NCBI GenBank assembly: GCA_965242735.1
Contig: OZ251497.1
Coordinates: 682,001 to 746,000, forward strand
Direction of reading: 5' to 3'
Length of the DNA stretch: 64,000 bases
DNA from: G958295645 sp965242735
Lineage (GTDB): Bacteria > Gemmatimonadota > Gemmatimonadetes > Longimicrobiales > Gaopeijiaceae
In this document: positions 37,352-45,695 of the stretch, piece after piece
Layout of the letters: every line of letters starts with the position of its first letter
Numbering within the stretch: the stretch's first letter is position 1
Position numbers and translations under genes: made by a program
The notes under the pieces: generated by a model
What the model saw: only the letters and a program-made list of their open reading frames with translations
The model's database searches: none
What the model was told of the DNA's origin: nothing

Positions 37352-38338
37352 CTAGAACACCGAGAACCGCAAGTAGCGGCCCGGGTTCTGGCGAATGTCG
37401 GCCAGGAGCGACTTGACTTCCTGCATCGCTTCGGCGGCCTGGTCGGCCAGCGCCGGGTCCGTCAGCAGGCGGCTCAGCGTCCCGTCGCCGTCTTCGGCCG
37501 CCGCGGCGAGCCTGTCCAGGCGGGCGAACGTGGAATCGGCTTGGCGCACGGCGGCCCGGAGCTCGTCCACGAAGGCGCCCGCGTCGTCCGTGACGGCCCG
37601 CACATTGGCCACCGCGGCCCCCGCGTCCGCGACGACGGTCTCGACCTCGCCCTGCTGGAGCATGGCGTCGATCCGCTCGAAGGAGAGGCGGGCCGCCTGC
37701 GCCGCGGCGCCGAGGTCCTGGGCCGACCGCCCCACGCCTTCGGCCAAGTCGTCGAAGCGGCTGGCCTGCTGGTCGATGATCTCCGAGAGTCCGTCGCTGA
37801 CGGCGGAGATGTTGTCGATGGTGCGGCGCAGGTTCTCGGCCGTTTCCTCGGTGAACGCGACCCGGAACCGGTCCGAGATGACCGTCAAGTTGCGGGCGAT
37901 CTCGTCGGCGGTGGCCGTCAGGCGCGACACGTCGGGCAAGGCGGCGCCGGGCAGCGCGTCCAAGTCCGGCCGCTCGAGGAACGCCTGCGCCGGGAAGTCC
38001 TCTCGGGCGACGATCTCGGCCTGCCAGTCGCCGAACATGGACTCGGGCGCCAGGAGCACGGCGGCCCCGTCGGGCAGCGCCAAGTCCGGCTGCACGGTCA
38101 TCTCGATCACGACGGCGTCGCCTCCCGGCGCGATGGCCACGCCGTCGACTCTTCCGACGTCCACCCCCCGGAACTTGACCGACGCTCCCGCGACCATCTG
38201 GCCCGCCGACGGCGCGACCGCCCTGACGGCCTGCCCCTCGCTGCCCCATCCGCCCATGAGCCACAGCGTCCCGGCGACGCCCGCCGTGATTCCCAGGAGC
38301 GCCACGGCTCCGACCAGCGCGTCTCGTCGTCTGTCCAT
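37352..38338 (-). CDS. mlaD: MlaD/MCE-domain substrate-binding protein of a lipid ABC transporter
   Basis: 328 aa, anchored by one N-terminal membrane helix (LVGAVALLGITAGVAGTLWLM), followed by the MCE domain (VAPSAGQMVAGASVKFRGVDV, GRVDGVAIAPGGDAVVIEMTV, GAAVLLAPESMFGD). The long C-terminal half is helical and Ala/Asp/Glu-rich, as in MCE proteins that build a periplasmic lipid tunnel. GGGAG lies seven bases before the ATG at 38338. It works with MlaF and MlaE encoded just upstream in phospholipid transport across the envelope. Confidence 0.9.
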   Translation of the reverse strand: MDRRRDALVGAVALLGITAGVAGTLWLMGGWGSEGQAVRAVAPSAGQMVAGASVKFRGVDVGRVDGVAIAPGGDAVVIEMTVQPDLALPDGAAVLLAPESMFGDWQAEIVAREDFPAQAFLERPDLDALPGAALPDVSRLTATADEIARNLTVISDRFRVAFTEETAENLRRTIDNISAVSDGLSEIIDQQASRFDDLAEGVGRSAQDLGAAAQAARLSFERIDAMLQQGEVETVVADAGAAVANVRAVTDDAGAFVDELRAAVRQADSTFARLDRLAAAAEDGDGTLSRLLTDPALADQAAEAMQEVKSLLADIRQNPGRYLRFSVF

Positions 38339-38360
38339 CGTTCGTCTCCCTTCGGTGCGG

Positions 38361-39104
38361 TCAAGCATAGTACAGCGCGGGGTTCCCTTCCACGAAACCG
38401 CGGACCACCGGATCGTCGGCCGCCGCCACCTCGTCGGGCGTGCCGGTGAACCAAGCGCGCCCTTCGTGGAGCAGCGTGATCCGGTCGGCCACGCGAAAGG
38501 CGCTGGTCATGTCGTGGGTGACCACCAGCGCCGCGACCCCCAGTTCGTCTCTCATGCGAAGCATCAGCCGGTCCATGGAGGTCGTGGTCACCGGGTCGAG
38601 ACCGGTCGTGGGCTCGTCGTACAGCAGATACTTGGGAGACGTGGCGATCGCGCGGGCCACGCCGGCTCGCTTGCGCTGGCCGCCCGACAAGTCGGCGGGA
38701 CGACGGTCGCCCATCCCCTCCAAGCCGACCAGCGCCAGGCACTCGTCAACCCGATCACGAATCTCGCGGGCCCGGCGTCCTCCGGCTCTGCGCAGGCCCA
38801 TAGCGACGTTCTCGGCCACCGTCATCGAGTCGAAGAGCGCGGCGAACTGGAACACGTAGCCGACCCGGCGCCGCAACTCGCCGAGCGCGCGCCCGTCCAG
38901 CTCGTGGACCAGGCGGCCGTCCACCTCCACGGTCCCGGCGTCGGGCCGCACCAAGCCGACGACGTGCTTGAGCAGCACCGACTTGCCCGCGCCCGACGGA
39001 CCCACGACCACGGCCGTCTCGCGCGGTCCGGCGTCCAGATCGAAGCCCCGCAGGACGGCGGTGGACCCGAACGACTTGCGGAGACCGCGAATTCGGATGC
39101 TCAC
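38361..39104 (-). CDS. mlaF: MlaF ATP-binding protein of the lipid ABC transporter
   Basis: 247 aa. Walker A VVGPSGAGKSVLLKHVVGL, Q-loop YVFQFAALFDSMTVAENVA, signature LSGGQRKRAGVARA, Walker B YLLYDEPTTGLDPVTT, and THDM. The FQFAALFDSMTV sequence is characteristic of the Mla-type importer ATPases. The start is GTG at 39104. It lies between mlaE (145 bases upstream, across a repeat patch) and mlaD (22 bases downstream). Confidence 0.93.
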   Translation of the reverse strand: MSIRIRGLRKSFGSTAVLRGFDLDAGPRETAVVVGPSGAGKSVLLKHVVGLVRPDAGTVEVDGRLVHELDGRALGELRRRVGYVFQFAALFDSMTVAENVAMGLRRAGGRRAREIRDRVDECLALVGLEGMGDRRPADLSGGQRKRAGVARAIATSPKYLLYDEPTTGLDPVTTTSMDRLMLRMRDELGVAALVVTHDMTSAFRVADRITLLHEGRAWFTGTPDEVAAADDPVVRGFVEGNPALYYA

Positions 39105-39114
39105 GACGCTTCTG

Positions 39115-39245
39115 CGCGGTGGGATTGGTCGCCGTGGTGGGGCGAAGCCGCGGGGTTGCTTGCGCGAGCTGGGCAGACCGCTTGGAACGCGGGGGGCTTG
39201 CTTGCGCGGACCGGGCCGACCGGCTGGGACGCGGGGGCGCTCGGC
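39115..39245 (-). repeat. 42-bp duplication between mlaE and mlaF
   Basis: The segment beginning ttgcttgcgcg at 39156 recurs at 39198 with substitutions, each followed by a gcagaccg/gccgaccg and cttgga/ctggga block. The mla genes are otherwise tightly packed, so this spacer looks like an expansion within the operon. Confidence 0.55.
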
Positions 39246-39249
39246 GGGC

Positions 39250-40032
39250 CTACAGCAGGGTGGCCGCCCATACCGCGTCCAGGAAGAGAATGATCATGCT
39301 GGCCGCCACGACCGCCCGCGTGGCGCATCGTCCCACGCCCTCGGCGCCGCCCTTGGCGTTCATGCCGCAGAAGCAGCCCACGCCGGTCACCACGAGTCCG
39401 AACGACACCGACTTGATGACGCAGAACCACACGTCCCACGGCTCGAAGAAGAGGCGCAACCCCTTGACGAACTCGGCCGACGACATGTCCAGCAGCTGAA
39501 GCGCCGCCCCCCAGCCCGAGAGAATGCCCGCCGTCACGGCGAGCAGCACGACCACGGGAAACATCAGCGTCCCGGCGAGCACGCGCGGGGCCACGAGGTA
39601 GGCGACCGGGTCGTAGGCGAGCGTCTCCAGCGCGTCCACCTGCTCGGTGACCCGCATCGTGCCCAGCTCGGCGGAGATGTTGGCGCCGACGCGGCCTGCC
39701 AGCGTGAGCGCCGTCAGCACCGGCCCGAGCTCGAGGATCATGGTCTTGCTCACCAGAACGCCGACGAAGTAGAGCGGAATGGCTCCCGTCAGCGTGTACG
39801 ACGCCTGGAGCGACATGACGATGCCGGTGAACGTGGCGATGAAGAGCGCGATCGGCACCGAAGCCACGCCCACGCGCGCCATCTGCGGCGACAACTGCGG
39901 CCCCCACATGCCCGCCTTGCCCAGCGACCGGCACGTGGCCAGCCCCAGCCGCGCGACCTGGCCGACCGTCGCCAGACCGTTCGTGGCGGCGCGACCGACT
40001 GCCGCGAGAGCGTCGGCGACCCGTTCAACCAT
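39250..40032 (-). CDS. mlaE: MlaE permease of the lipid ABC transporter
   Basis: 260 aa with five or six membrane segments. Family signatures are GPQLSPQMARVGVASVPIALF, TGIVMSLQASYTL, LELGPVLTALTLAGRVGANISAELGTMRVTEQVDALE, and a C-terminal SFGLVVTGVGCFCGMNAKGGAEGVGRCAT. It is the membrane core of the MlaFED complex. ATG at 40032. The operon order is mlaE-mlaF-mlaD, then nudix and AI-2E. Confidence 0.93.
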   Translation of the reverse strand: MVERVADALAAVGRAATNGLATVGQVARLGLATCRSLGKAGMWGPQLSPQMARVGVASVPIALFIATFTGIVMSLQASYTLTGAIPLYFVGVLVSKTMILELGPVLTALTLAGRVGANISAELGTMRVTEQVDALETLAYDPVAYLVAPRVLAGTLMFPVVVLLAVTAGILSGWGAALQLLDMSSAEFVKGLRLFFEPWDVWFCVIKSVSFGLVVTGVGCFCGMNAKGGAEGVGRCATRAVVAASMIILFLDAVWAATLL

Positions 40033-40084
40033 GCAGAATCATAACGCGCCGACAGCAACTGGCGGCAGTGCCCCCCCCTCCCTC

Positions 40085-40435
40085 CTAGCGCGAGGCCGCG
40101 AACGGCTTGAGCGTGAACGACACGCGGTCGAGCGCGGGCTGGAGGCTGTCCGGCTTGCTCCAGTGGACCTTGACGGCGCGCACGGCGCCGCGCGTGGCGA
40201 CCGCGACCTCGACCGCCAAGCCTTGCGCCGGGCTCCGGATGAGGGTCTTCGCCACGCGGCCGGGCTCCGAGCGCGGGCTGCGCGCCGGGTTGCGGAAGAG
40301 CGTCTTGGTGGACTGCCGCCCCGAGGGGAGGAGGCGCGTCACCCGGATTTGGTCCAGCCAATCGGGCGCGTAGGCGATGTCGTAGGCGAATCCGCGCTGG
40401 TCTTCGCCGGCGCCCTGGCGGCTATGACGGGCCAT
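40085..40435 (-). CDS. Hypothetical protein upstream of mlaE
   Basis: 116 aa, not recognised. Beta-rich and basic, with IRVTRLLPSGRQSTKTLFRNP, an Arg/Ser-rich middle, then VEVAVATRGAVRAVKVHWSKP and a terminal VSFTLKPFA. No signal or membrane segment. It ends 52 bases before mlaE on the same strand and may be the first gene of that operon. No ribosome site is obvious before ATG 40435, so the start is uncertain. Confidence 0.5.
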   Translation of the reverse strand: MARHSRQGAGEDQRGFAYDIAYAPDWLDQIRVTRLLPSGRQSTKTLFRNPARSPRSEPGRVAKTLIRSPAQGLAVEVAVATRGAVRAVKVHWSKPDSLQPALDRVSFTLKPFAASR

Positions 40436-40651
40436 CGCGACCGGGCGCGGCCGGCACGGCGGACTTGACGATCACGGCGGCAGTCGCAATCCTTGAGGAG
40501 GTTCCAGACGTTCTCAGCGGTTGCCGAGCGGCGAACGCAGTCCCAAGGCTCCCCCGGCCCGCCTTCCCTGCACGATCTTCAGGTACGCCGTCCATCGCGT
40601 CGCGCTCCTTCCGCGCGGCCTTCGGTGTCGGCTTTCCCCAGCATTCCCCCG

Positions 40652-41905
40652 ATGGAAATCGCCGAACTCGCGAACAGCTCGGTCGCGGAACTCCGCGAGC
40701 ACGCCGAGACGCTCAACATCCCGTACTACGCCACCCTGCGCAAGCCGGAACTCGTCTTCCGGATTCACCAGGGCCTGGCCCCAGCCGATGCCGTTCCCAC
40801 CATCGAAGGCGTGCTGGACATCCGGCCCGAAGGCTACGGCTTCCTCAGGTCGGGACAGTGGCAGTATCAGTACGGCCCCGACGACGTCTACGTCAGCCCG
40901 GCCCACATCCGCCGCTTCTCGCTGCGCAAGGGCGACACGTTGGCGGGACGGGTGCGCCCCCCGCGCCGCGCCGAGCGCTACCTGGCCCTCGCGTCGGTCG
41001 AGCGCGTCAACGGCGACTGCGCGGAGGGACTGGGCGACCGCGCCACCTTCGATTCGCTCCGTCCCGGCTACCCGGAAGGCCGCCTCACGCTGGAGTCGCC
41101 CGGCGGCAGCGTCGCCATGCGCATCATGGATCTGATCGCGCCCGTGGGGATGGGACAGCGCGGCTTGATCGTGTCCCCTCCCAAGGCCGGCAAGACCACC
41201 ATCCTGCGCGAGATGGCCCAGGCGATTTCCGTCAATCATCCCCGCGTGGAGCTCGTCGTCCTCCTCATCGACGAGCGCCCCGAAGAGGTCACCGAGATGG
41301 AAGAACTCGTGGCCGGCGACGTCCTGGCGTCCACCTTCGACGAGCCGCCACGCCGCCACCGTCAAGTCGCGGAGATGGCCCTGGCCAAGGCCAAGCGCCA
41401 AGTGGAGCACGGCCGCGACGTGGTGATCCTGCTCGATTCCATCACGCGCCTGGCGCGCGCCTACAACACCCTCGCCCGCCATTCCGGCCGCATCCTGTCC
41501 GGCGGACTCGACGCCAAGGTCCTCCAGCACCCCAAGCGCTTCTTCGGTTCGGCCCGCAACATCACCGACGGCGGCTCGCTGACCATCGTGGCCACCGCCT
41601 TGGTCGACACCGGCAGCCGCATGGACCAAGTGATCTTCGAAGAGTTCAAGGGCACGGGCAACATGGAGCTCGTCCTCGACCGCCGAATCGCCGACCAGCG
41701 CGTGTTCCCCGCCATCGACCTCAACCTCTCCGGAACCCGCCGCGAGGAGCTCCTCCTCAGCAAGACCGAGCGGAACCGCACCTTCCTGCTCCGCAACTTC
41801 GTGGCCGACATGCCGCCCGCCGACGCCGTGGAGTTCCTCGCGCAGCGCCTGGACCGACACGACACGAACGCGGAGTTCCTGGACGCGATGGCGGCGGGGG
41901 AGTAG
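40652..41905 (+). CDS. rho: Transcription termination factor Rho
   Basis: 417 aa RNA-dependent ATPase helicase that ends transcription. The N-terminal helical domain (IAELANSSVAELREHAETL) is followed by the RNA-binding cold-shock-like fold (GVLDIRPEGYGFLRS, DVYVSPAHIRRFSLRKGDTLAG) and the motor: P-loop PKAGKTT, VLLIDERPEEVTEM, DVVILLDSITRLARAYN, Q-loop GGLDAKVLQHPKRFFGSARN, and R-loop FKGTGNMELVLDR. The ATG at 40652 marks the usual short-type N terminus. It is the last housekeeping gene before the accessory island. Confidence 0.97.
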   Translation: MEIAELANSSVAELREHAETLNIPYYATLRKPELVFRIHQGLAPADAVPTIEGVLDIRPEGYGFLRSGQWQYQYGPDDVYVSPAHIRRFSLRKGDTLAGRVRPPRRAERYLALASVERVNGDCAEGLGDRATFDSLRPGYPEGRLTLESPGGSVAMRIMDLIAPVGMGQRGLIVSPPKAGKTTILREMAQAISVNHPRVELVVLLIDERPEEVTEMEELVAGDVLASTFDEPPRRHRQVAEMALAKAKRQVEHGRDVVILLDSITRLARAYNTLARHSGRILSGGLDAKVLQHPKRFFGSARNITDGGSLTIVATALVDTGSRMDQVIFEEFKGTGNMELVLDRRIADQRVFPAIDLNLSGTRREELLLSKTERNRTFLLRNFVADMPPADAVEFLAQRLDRHDTNAEFLDAMAAGE

Positions 41906-41954
41906 GGGGGCGTCCCAGCGCGAGGCGACTGTCTTCCGCTGAGTCACAAGGAAC

Positions 41955-42732
41955 CTAATGGTCGCCGAATCGGATCATGCAATCGTCAGGGTACGTGCCA
42001 CGGCGGTGCTTTCGACCTTCGCGTTCTACTTGAATCAATCCCTTTTCTTCCATTGGCTGGAGGACGGGTCTCCTGAGCTGACCGCTGTGATAGAGGGTCT
42101 TGTCCGACTTCACGAAGTCGAGCACCTCCTTCATTGGTGTCCACCCTTTGCTACCGAATCGTTCCAATAGCGCCGATTGCAATGGATCGCAATTCGCAAT
42201 TCCGAAAAGAATCGTCTGATTGGCTGTTTCTCCTTGGAAGCTGTAATCTCCGAATGGGCATACCTTCCAGATGGCTTGCTTCATTTTGTCGCAACCGGTA
42301 AGGTCCTGTGTGGCGAAGAATATGGAATACTCAATCTTTTTGCCCTTGTAGAGGTCGAAGCTCAGCACATATCTTGCACCTGCGGCTTTCAGTCTCTTCT
42401 TGTACATCTGATACAATTCTTTCCGTCTCTTGTCAGGTGCAGTGTCGTTGACGGACGTCCACTCCGGACCGAAGATGTCATCCATATAACGTCTGAAGGA
42501 CATGGAACGGAATCGATTCATGCGACTCCACATGATGGTGATGTAGAGTTCGCATTTTGGATTTGCCAAAAGCCCTTCAATGACTTCCATGCTAAAGTCC
42601 TTCACGCCGAACGGGTCGATCATTATGAATGCCGGCGCAAGCCGCTTGTGGCGTCCTTTGAGATCTTCCAGAAGGTTCTTCATTGTAGGATCAAAGTCTT
42701 TGTTGATGACAACTGCCTTCATTTTACTCGGA
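41955..42732 (-). pseudogene. tcmP: tcmP 3' part: three-Cys-motif partner protein split by an insertion sequence
   Basis: C-terminal portion of TcmP (from KAVVINKDF on): FIMIDPFGVKDFSMEVIEGLL, ELYITIMWSRMNRF, then a GWTPMKEVLDFVKSD winged-helix-like tail. Removing the insertion sequence and one copy of the target duplication joins it in frame to the 5' part at 44110-44431 (322 + 770 = 1,092 bases, 363 aa, PSK-MKAVVI across the join). An ATG at 42722 could still start this fragment, so a truncated product is conceivable. Base use is visibly richer in A/T than the left part of the window, suggesting foreign origin. Confidence 0.85.
42725..42732 (+). repeat. 8-bp target site duplication, left copy (TACTCGGA)
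   Basis: Identical to 44110-44117 on the other side of the insertion sequence. Eight-base duplications are the rule for the ISL3 family. Confidence 0.95.
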
Positions 42733-44109
42733 GGCTCTTCCCTTGTTTCGGTGGGCGTCGTAGGATGGAGGAGAGCGACGGCGTGACTCTGGGAGCGAGG
42801 AGAGGCGGATGGAACTGCGGGCGTGGGTGGAGCGGCTGATGGGTCTGGGGCCGGAGTGGCGGATCGAGCGGGTGGACGAGGACTCGGAGCGGCAGGAAGC
42901 GCGGGTGGTGCTGGCGCGCGAGGCGGGTTCGGCGTTGCGGTGTCCGGAGTGCGGGCGGGCGTGTCCGGGCTACGACGCGCGGCGGCGGGAGTGGCGGGGG
43001 CTGGACGCGTGGGGGTACAAGACGTTCGTGGTGTACGACGTGCCTCGGGTCGAGTGTCCGGAGCACGGGGTGATGACGACGCGGGTGCCGTGGGCGGAGG
43101 GGCGGTCGAGGTACACGGCGGCGTTCGAGTCGCTGGCGATCGGCTGGCTTCGCGAGGCGAGCGTGCTGGCGGTGTCGCGGCGGCTGCGCTTGAGCTGGAC
43201 GGCGGTCGACGGGATCATGGAGCGCGCGGTGCGGCGGGGCTTGGCGCGGCGCGAGACGCGCGCGGCGCGGCGGCTGAGCGTGGACGAGACGTCGTTCAAG
43301 CGGGGCCACCAGTACGTGACGGTGGTGTCGGACTCGGACACGAAGGACGTGCTGCACGTGGCGCCGGGCCGCGGCCGCGAAGCGCTGGAGGCGTTCTACC
43401 GCAAGGTGGGCAAGCGGCGGCTGGCGGCGGTCGAGAGCGTGTCGATGGACATGTGGCGGCCCTACGTGGCGGCGACGGAGGCGTGGGTGGCCGGCGCGCG
43501 GCGCAAGACGGCGTTCGACCGCTTTCACGTGGCCAAGCATCTGGGCGACGCGGTGGACAAGGTGCGGCGCGCCGAGCACAAGGAGCTGCAGGCCGCGGGC
43601 AACGCCGTGCTGGCGGGCACGCGCTGGCAGTGGCTCCGGGGCGCTCGCAAGAAGACGCACGCCGAGAAGCTGGCGTTCGCCGAGCTGCGCAAGAGCGTCG
43701 AGCGCACGTCGGAGGCCTGGGCGCTCAAGGAGGCGGCGGCGAAGCTGTGGGGATACCGCAGCCGCGGCTGGGCGGAGTCGGCATGGTTGCGTTGGCTGCA
43801 ATGGGCGTCGGCCTCCGGGCTCGCCCCGGTCAAGAAGGCGGCGGCGATGGTCCGGACGCACCTGTGGGGCATCGTCAACGCTGTCGTTCTCAACGCGACC
43901 AACGGCCCGGCCGAGGGCGTCAACAGCCGCATCCAGGCCGTCAAGGCCCGGTGCCGCGGCTTCCGCAACCAGGACCGCTTCGCCGCCGCCATCCTCTTCC
44001 ACCTCGGCGGCCTCGACCTCGCTCCGCGCCCCGCCCAGCTCTGAGCTCCCGTGTCCGTCCCCCTGCCCGCTCCGATTCCACGCCTCCCCACCACATCAGG
44101 CGAAGAGCC
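42733..44109 (+). mobile_element. ISL3-family insertion sequence, complete, 1,377 bp
   Basis: Bounded by terminal inverted repeats beginning GGCTCTTC (42733-42740) and ending GAAGAGCC (44102-44109), with further imperfect complementarity inward, and flanked by a perfect 8-bp duplication TACTCGGA. It holds one intact transposase gene. GGCTCTTC is a typical ISL3-type end. It is inserted in tcmP in the opposite orientation. The intact ends, intact transposase and identical duplications argue for a recent insertion. Confidence 0.96.
42809..44044 (+). CDS. ISL3 family transposase
   Basis: 411 aa DDE transposase. The N-terminal zinc-binding region CPECGRACPGYDAR, then VECPEHG, is followed by a helix-turn-helix (AIGWLREASVLAVSRRLRLSW). 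The catalytic core shows SVDETSFKRGHQYVTVV (first Asp), SVSMDMWRPYV (second Asp) and NGPAEGVNSRIQAVKARCRG (Glu). The ATG at 42809 has GAGGAGAGG just upstream. The frame is full length and looks functional. Confidence 0.95.
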   Translation: MELRAWVERLMGLGPEWRIERVDEDSERQEARVVLAREAGSALRCPECGRACPGYDARRREWRGLDAWGYKTFVVYDVPRVECPEHGVMTTRVPWAEGRSRYTAAFESLAIGWLREASVLAVSRRLRLSWTAVDGIMERAVRRGLARRETRAARRLSVDETSFKRGHQYVTVVSDSDTKDVLHVAPGRGREALEAFYRKVGKRRLAAVESVSMDMWRPYVAATEAWVAGARRKTAFDRFHVAKHLGDAVDKVRRAEHKELQAAGNAVLAGTRWQWLRGARKKTHAEKLAFAELRKSVERTSEAWALKEAAAKLWGYRSRGWAESAWLRWLQWASASGLAPVKKAAAMVRTHLWGIVNAVVLNATNGPAEGVNSRIQAVKARCRGFRNQDRFAAAILFHLGGLDLAPRPAQL

Positions 44110-44117
44110 TACTCGGA
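44110..44117 (+). repeat. 8-bp target site duplication, right copy (TACTCGGA)
   Basis: Matches 42725-42732 exactly, marking the right boundary of the insertion sequence. Confidence 0.95.
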
Positions 44118-44431
44118 AAGTTCGGCTCCCTTGCGTCAACCAGTGATTGAAGATGCTTGGCGCGGTCAGGCCGTTCCTCGATGAACGCAAGAAGGACCTC
44201 CGCCCTGATCCTGGGAGCTGCGCTGTGACTCGCGAAAGTCTCCATCGCGATGACCGGCGATCCCGGTTCTCCGCCAGCGTACTCGCCGGGACCGGCAAAG
44301 CCGTCGATGAACACTATCCGTCCTTGAGTAGTGCCAAGAATAGGAAACCATGCATTGAGGTATTCCTTCAAGACGCGATGCTTGCCTATCGTGTGAGCGT
44401 CACGGGGCCACAGTTTGTCCTTGGGCTTCAT
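44110..44431 (-). pseudogene. tcmP: tcmP 5' part: three-Cys-motif partner protein split by an insertion sequence
   Basis: N-terminal portion of TcmP: MKPKDKLWPRDAHTIGKHRV, LKEYLNAWFPILGTTQGRIV, FIDGFAGPGEYAGGEPGSP. The KH.LL..Y and FIDGFAGPG segments are the family's opening, reminiscent of a methyltransferase-like fold. The ATG (44431-44429) overlaps the TGA of the DUF5131 gene as ATGA, so the two were translated together. As it stands, the frame runs a few codons into the insertion sequence and stops at 44096. Confidence 0.88.
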
Positions 44432-45306
44432 CGTCCCGTGCTCGCCTCTGCATCGGCGGCGCCGCTCAACGCGAATGCCGGAAACTCGTCCCAATCCCTG
44501 CCGTCCAACTGTCGGCCTCCCGCCTTCGGAGTTCGGCCGCCCCATTGCTTGAAGAAGAACGGTATGGCGCTTGTAGCACAGTGGTCTCGGACGGTGCGCA
44601 CCCATTCGGGGGCCATCTGACGGGAGTCGGGACCGCTTTCGCCCCCGACGATCACCCAGTGGAGCTTCGGAGGAGCGTCCTCGGCACGGAGGCCGGAGCG
44701 GTTGCCATGGCCGGGGGCGTCGCTACGACCGGTGTCGCCGCCGCTTAGGAAGCCGGACAGGTCCAGCGGCCCGATCAGCGGCTCGCAGCTCAAGAAGCGC
44801 ACCGCGGCTCGGACGGCCAGCAAGTGCCGCACCCGGTAGGCGACCGCCTGGTTCTCGACCGAGGTGCCGATCCAGATGTGGGACGGCAGCCCGGTGGGGA
44901 ACAGATCGGCGTGCCGCGTGACGAACTTGGCGGCCCTTGCCGGGCGCTTGGTCAGGACCTGATAGACGTGACGGCCGACGCCGAGCATGACTTCGAAGCA
45001 CCGCCGGACGAAGTCCTCGGGCACCTCCTTGTGGAAGAGGTCGGACATCGAGTTGACGAAGATGCGCCGGGGGCGCCGCCACGAAGCCGGGATCGACAGT
45101 CGTTCCGGCCAAGTGCGAACCGCGAACGGGTCCTGTCGGTTCGCCGCCGTGTTCACGACCGGGAGGCGCGCGCGATAAGTGTCCGCCAGCAACCGTCTCG
45201 ACAGGCGGGCGGCGTAGCAGTGGTCGCAACCAGCGGAGACGCGGGTGCACCCGGTCGTCGGGTTCCACGTGGCGTCGGTCCACTCGATGGAGGTGCGTTC
45301 GGGCAC
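44428..45306 (-). CDS. DUF5131 (phage Gp37/Gp68-like) three-Cys-motif protein
   Basis: 292 aa. The N terminus SIEWTDATWNPTTGCTRVSA followed by GCDHCYAARL holds the three cysteines (C20, C27, C30; C-x6-C-x2-C) that probably bind an iron-sulfur cluster in a radical-SAM-like fold. Later family segments are FVNSMSDLFHKEVP, YQVLTKRPARA, IWIGTSVENQ, FLSCEPLIGPLDL, WVIVGGESGPDSR and PFFFKQWGG. It starts with GTG at 45306, CAGGAGA upstream. TcmP is its known genomic partner; the biochemical job is not established. Such pairs occur in phages and accessory islands. Confidence 0.9.
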   Translation of the reverse strand: MPERTSIEWTDATWNPTTGCTRVSAGCDHCYAARLSRRLLADTYRARLPVVNTAANRQDPFAVRTWPERLSIPASWRRPRRIFVNSMSDLFHKEVPEDFVRRCFEVMLGVGRHVYQVLTKRPARAAKFVTRHADLFPTGLPSHIWIGTSVENQAVAYRVRHLLAVRAAVRFLSCEPLIGPLDLSGFLSGGDTGRSDAPGHGNRSGLRAEDAPPKLHWVIVGGESGPDSRQMAPEWVRTVRDHCATSAIPFFFKQWGGRTPKAGGRQLDGRDWDEFPAFALSGAADAEASTGR

Positions 45307-45424
45307 GGTGGCTCTCCTGGTCCAGGCGGGTCCAGCGGTCCGGTGCGGGTCGTGAGGTCGACTTCTCGGCCGAGAGCCAAAGATAATGCTTCGATTTTAG
45401 TCGGCAACTGCTTCGAAGCCGACC

Positions 45425-45695
45425 ACTCCGGCCCGGTGGTCATTTGACAGCGGGCCGGTCAGGCGGGCGGAGCGACAGCGACTCAGGTTGGCCAGTGTCG
45501 CGCCGGGAATGCACCCGCGTACTCGTCCGGCAAAGAAAAGAGCGCGGGCAAGGTCATCCTCGCAACCCAGGGGCCGCCAGCCAAGCTTGAGGTCTGACGG
45601 CGCTCCGGCCGGATCGGTCCTCATGAACGCGGGCCGGTCGCCATGACGCTGTTTGGTGGAGGACGAGAACCTGAAGCAGCACTCAGGTAGTGCAC
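45425..45695 (-). pseudogene. Degenerate DUF3500 gene fragment downstream of the SLOG gene
   Basis: Bases about 45535-45695 resemble 48645-48790 inside the intact DUF3500 gene: GWRPLG-EDLARAL versus GWRPLGREEDLARSL, preceded by a gaacgcgggccggt...acgctgtttggtggaggacgag match in DNA. Bases 45425-45520 resemble the 3' flank of that gene (48106-48206). The remnant thus keeps the flank and the middle of the gene but has lost the 3' third, and its frame is broken. It supplies the last 25 or so codons of the SLOG gene. The 314-base gap 45307-45620 holds nothing else. Confidence 0.75.
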
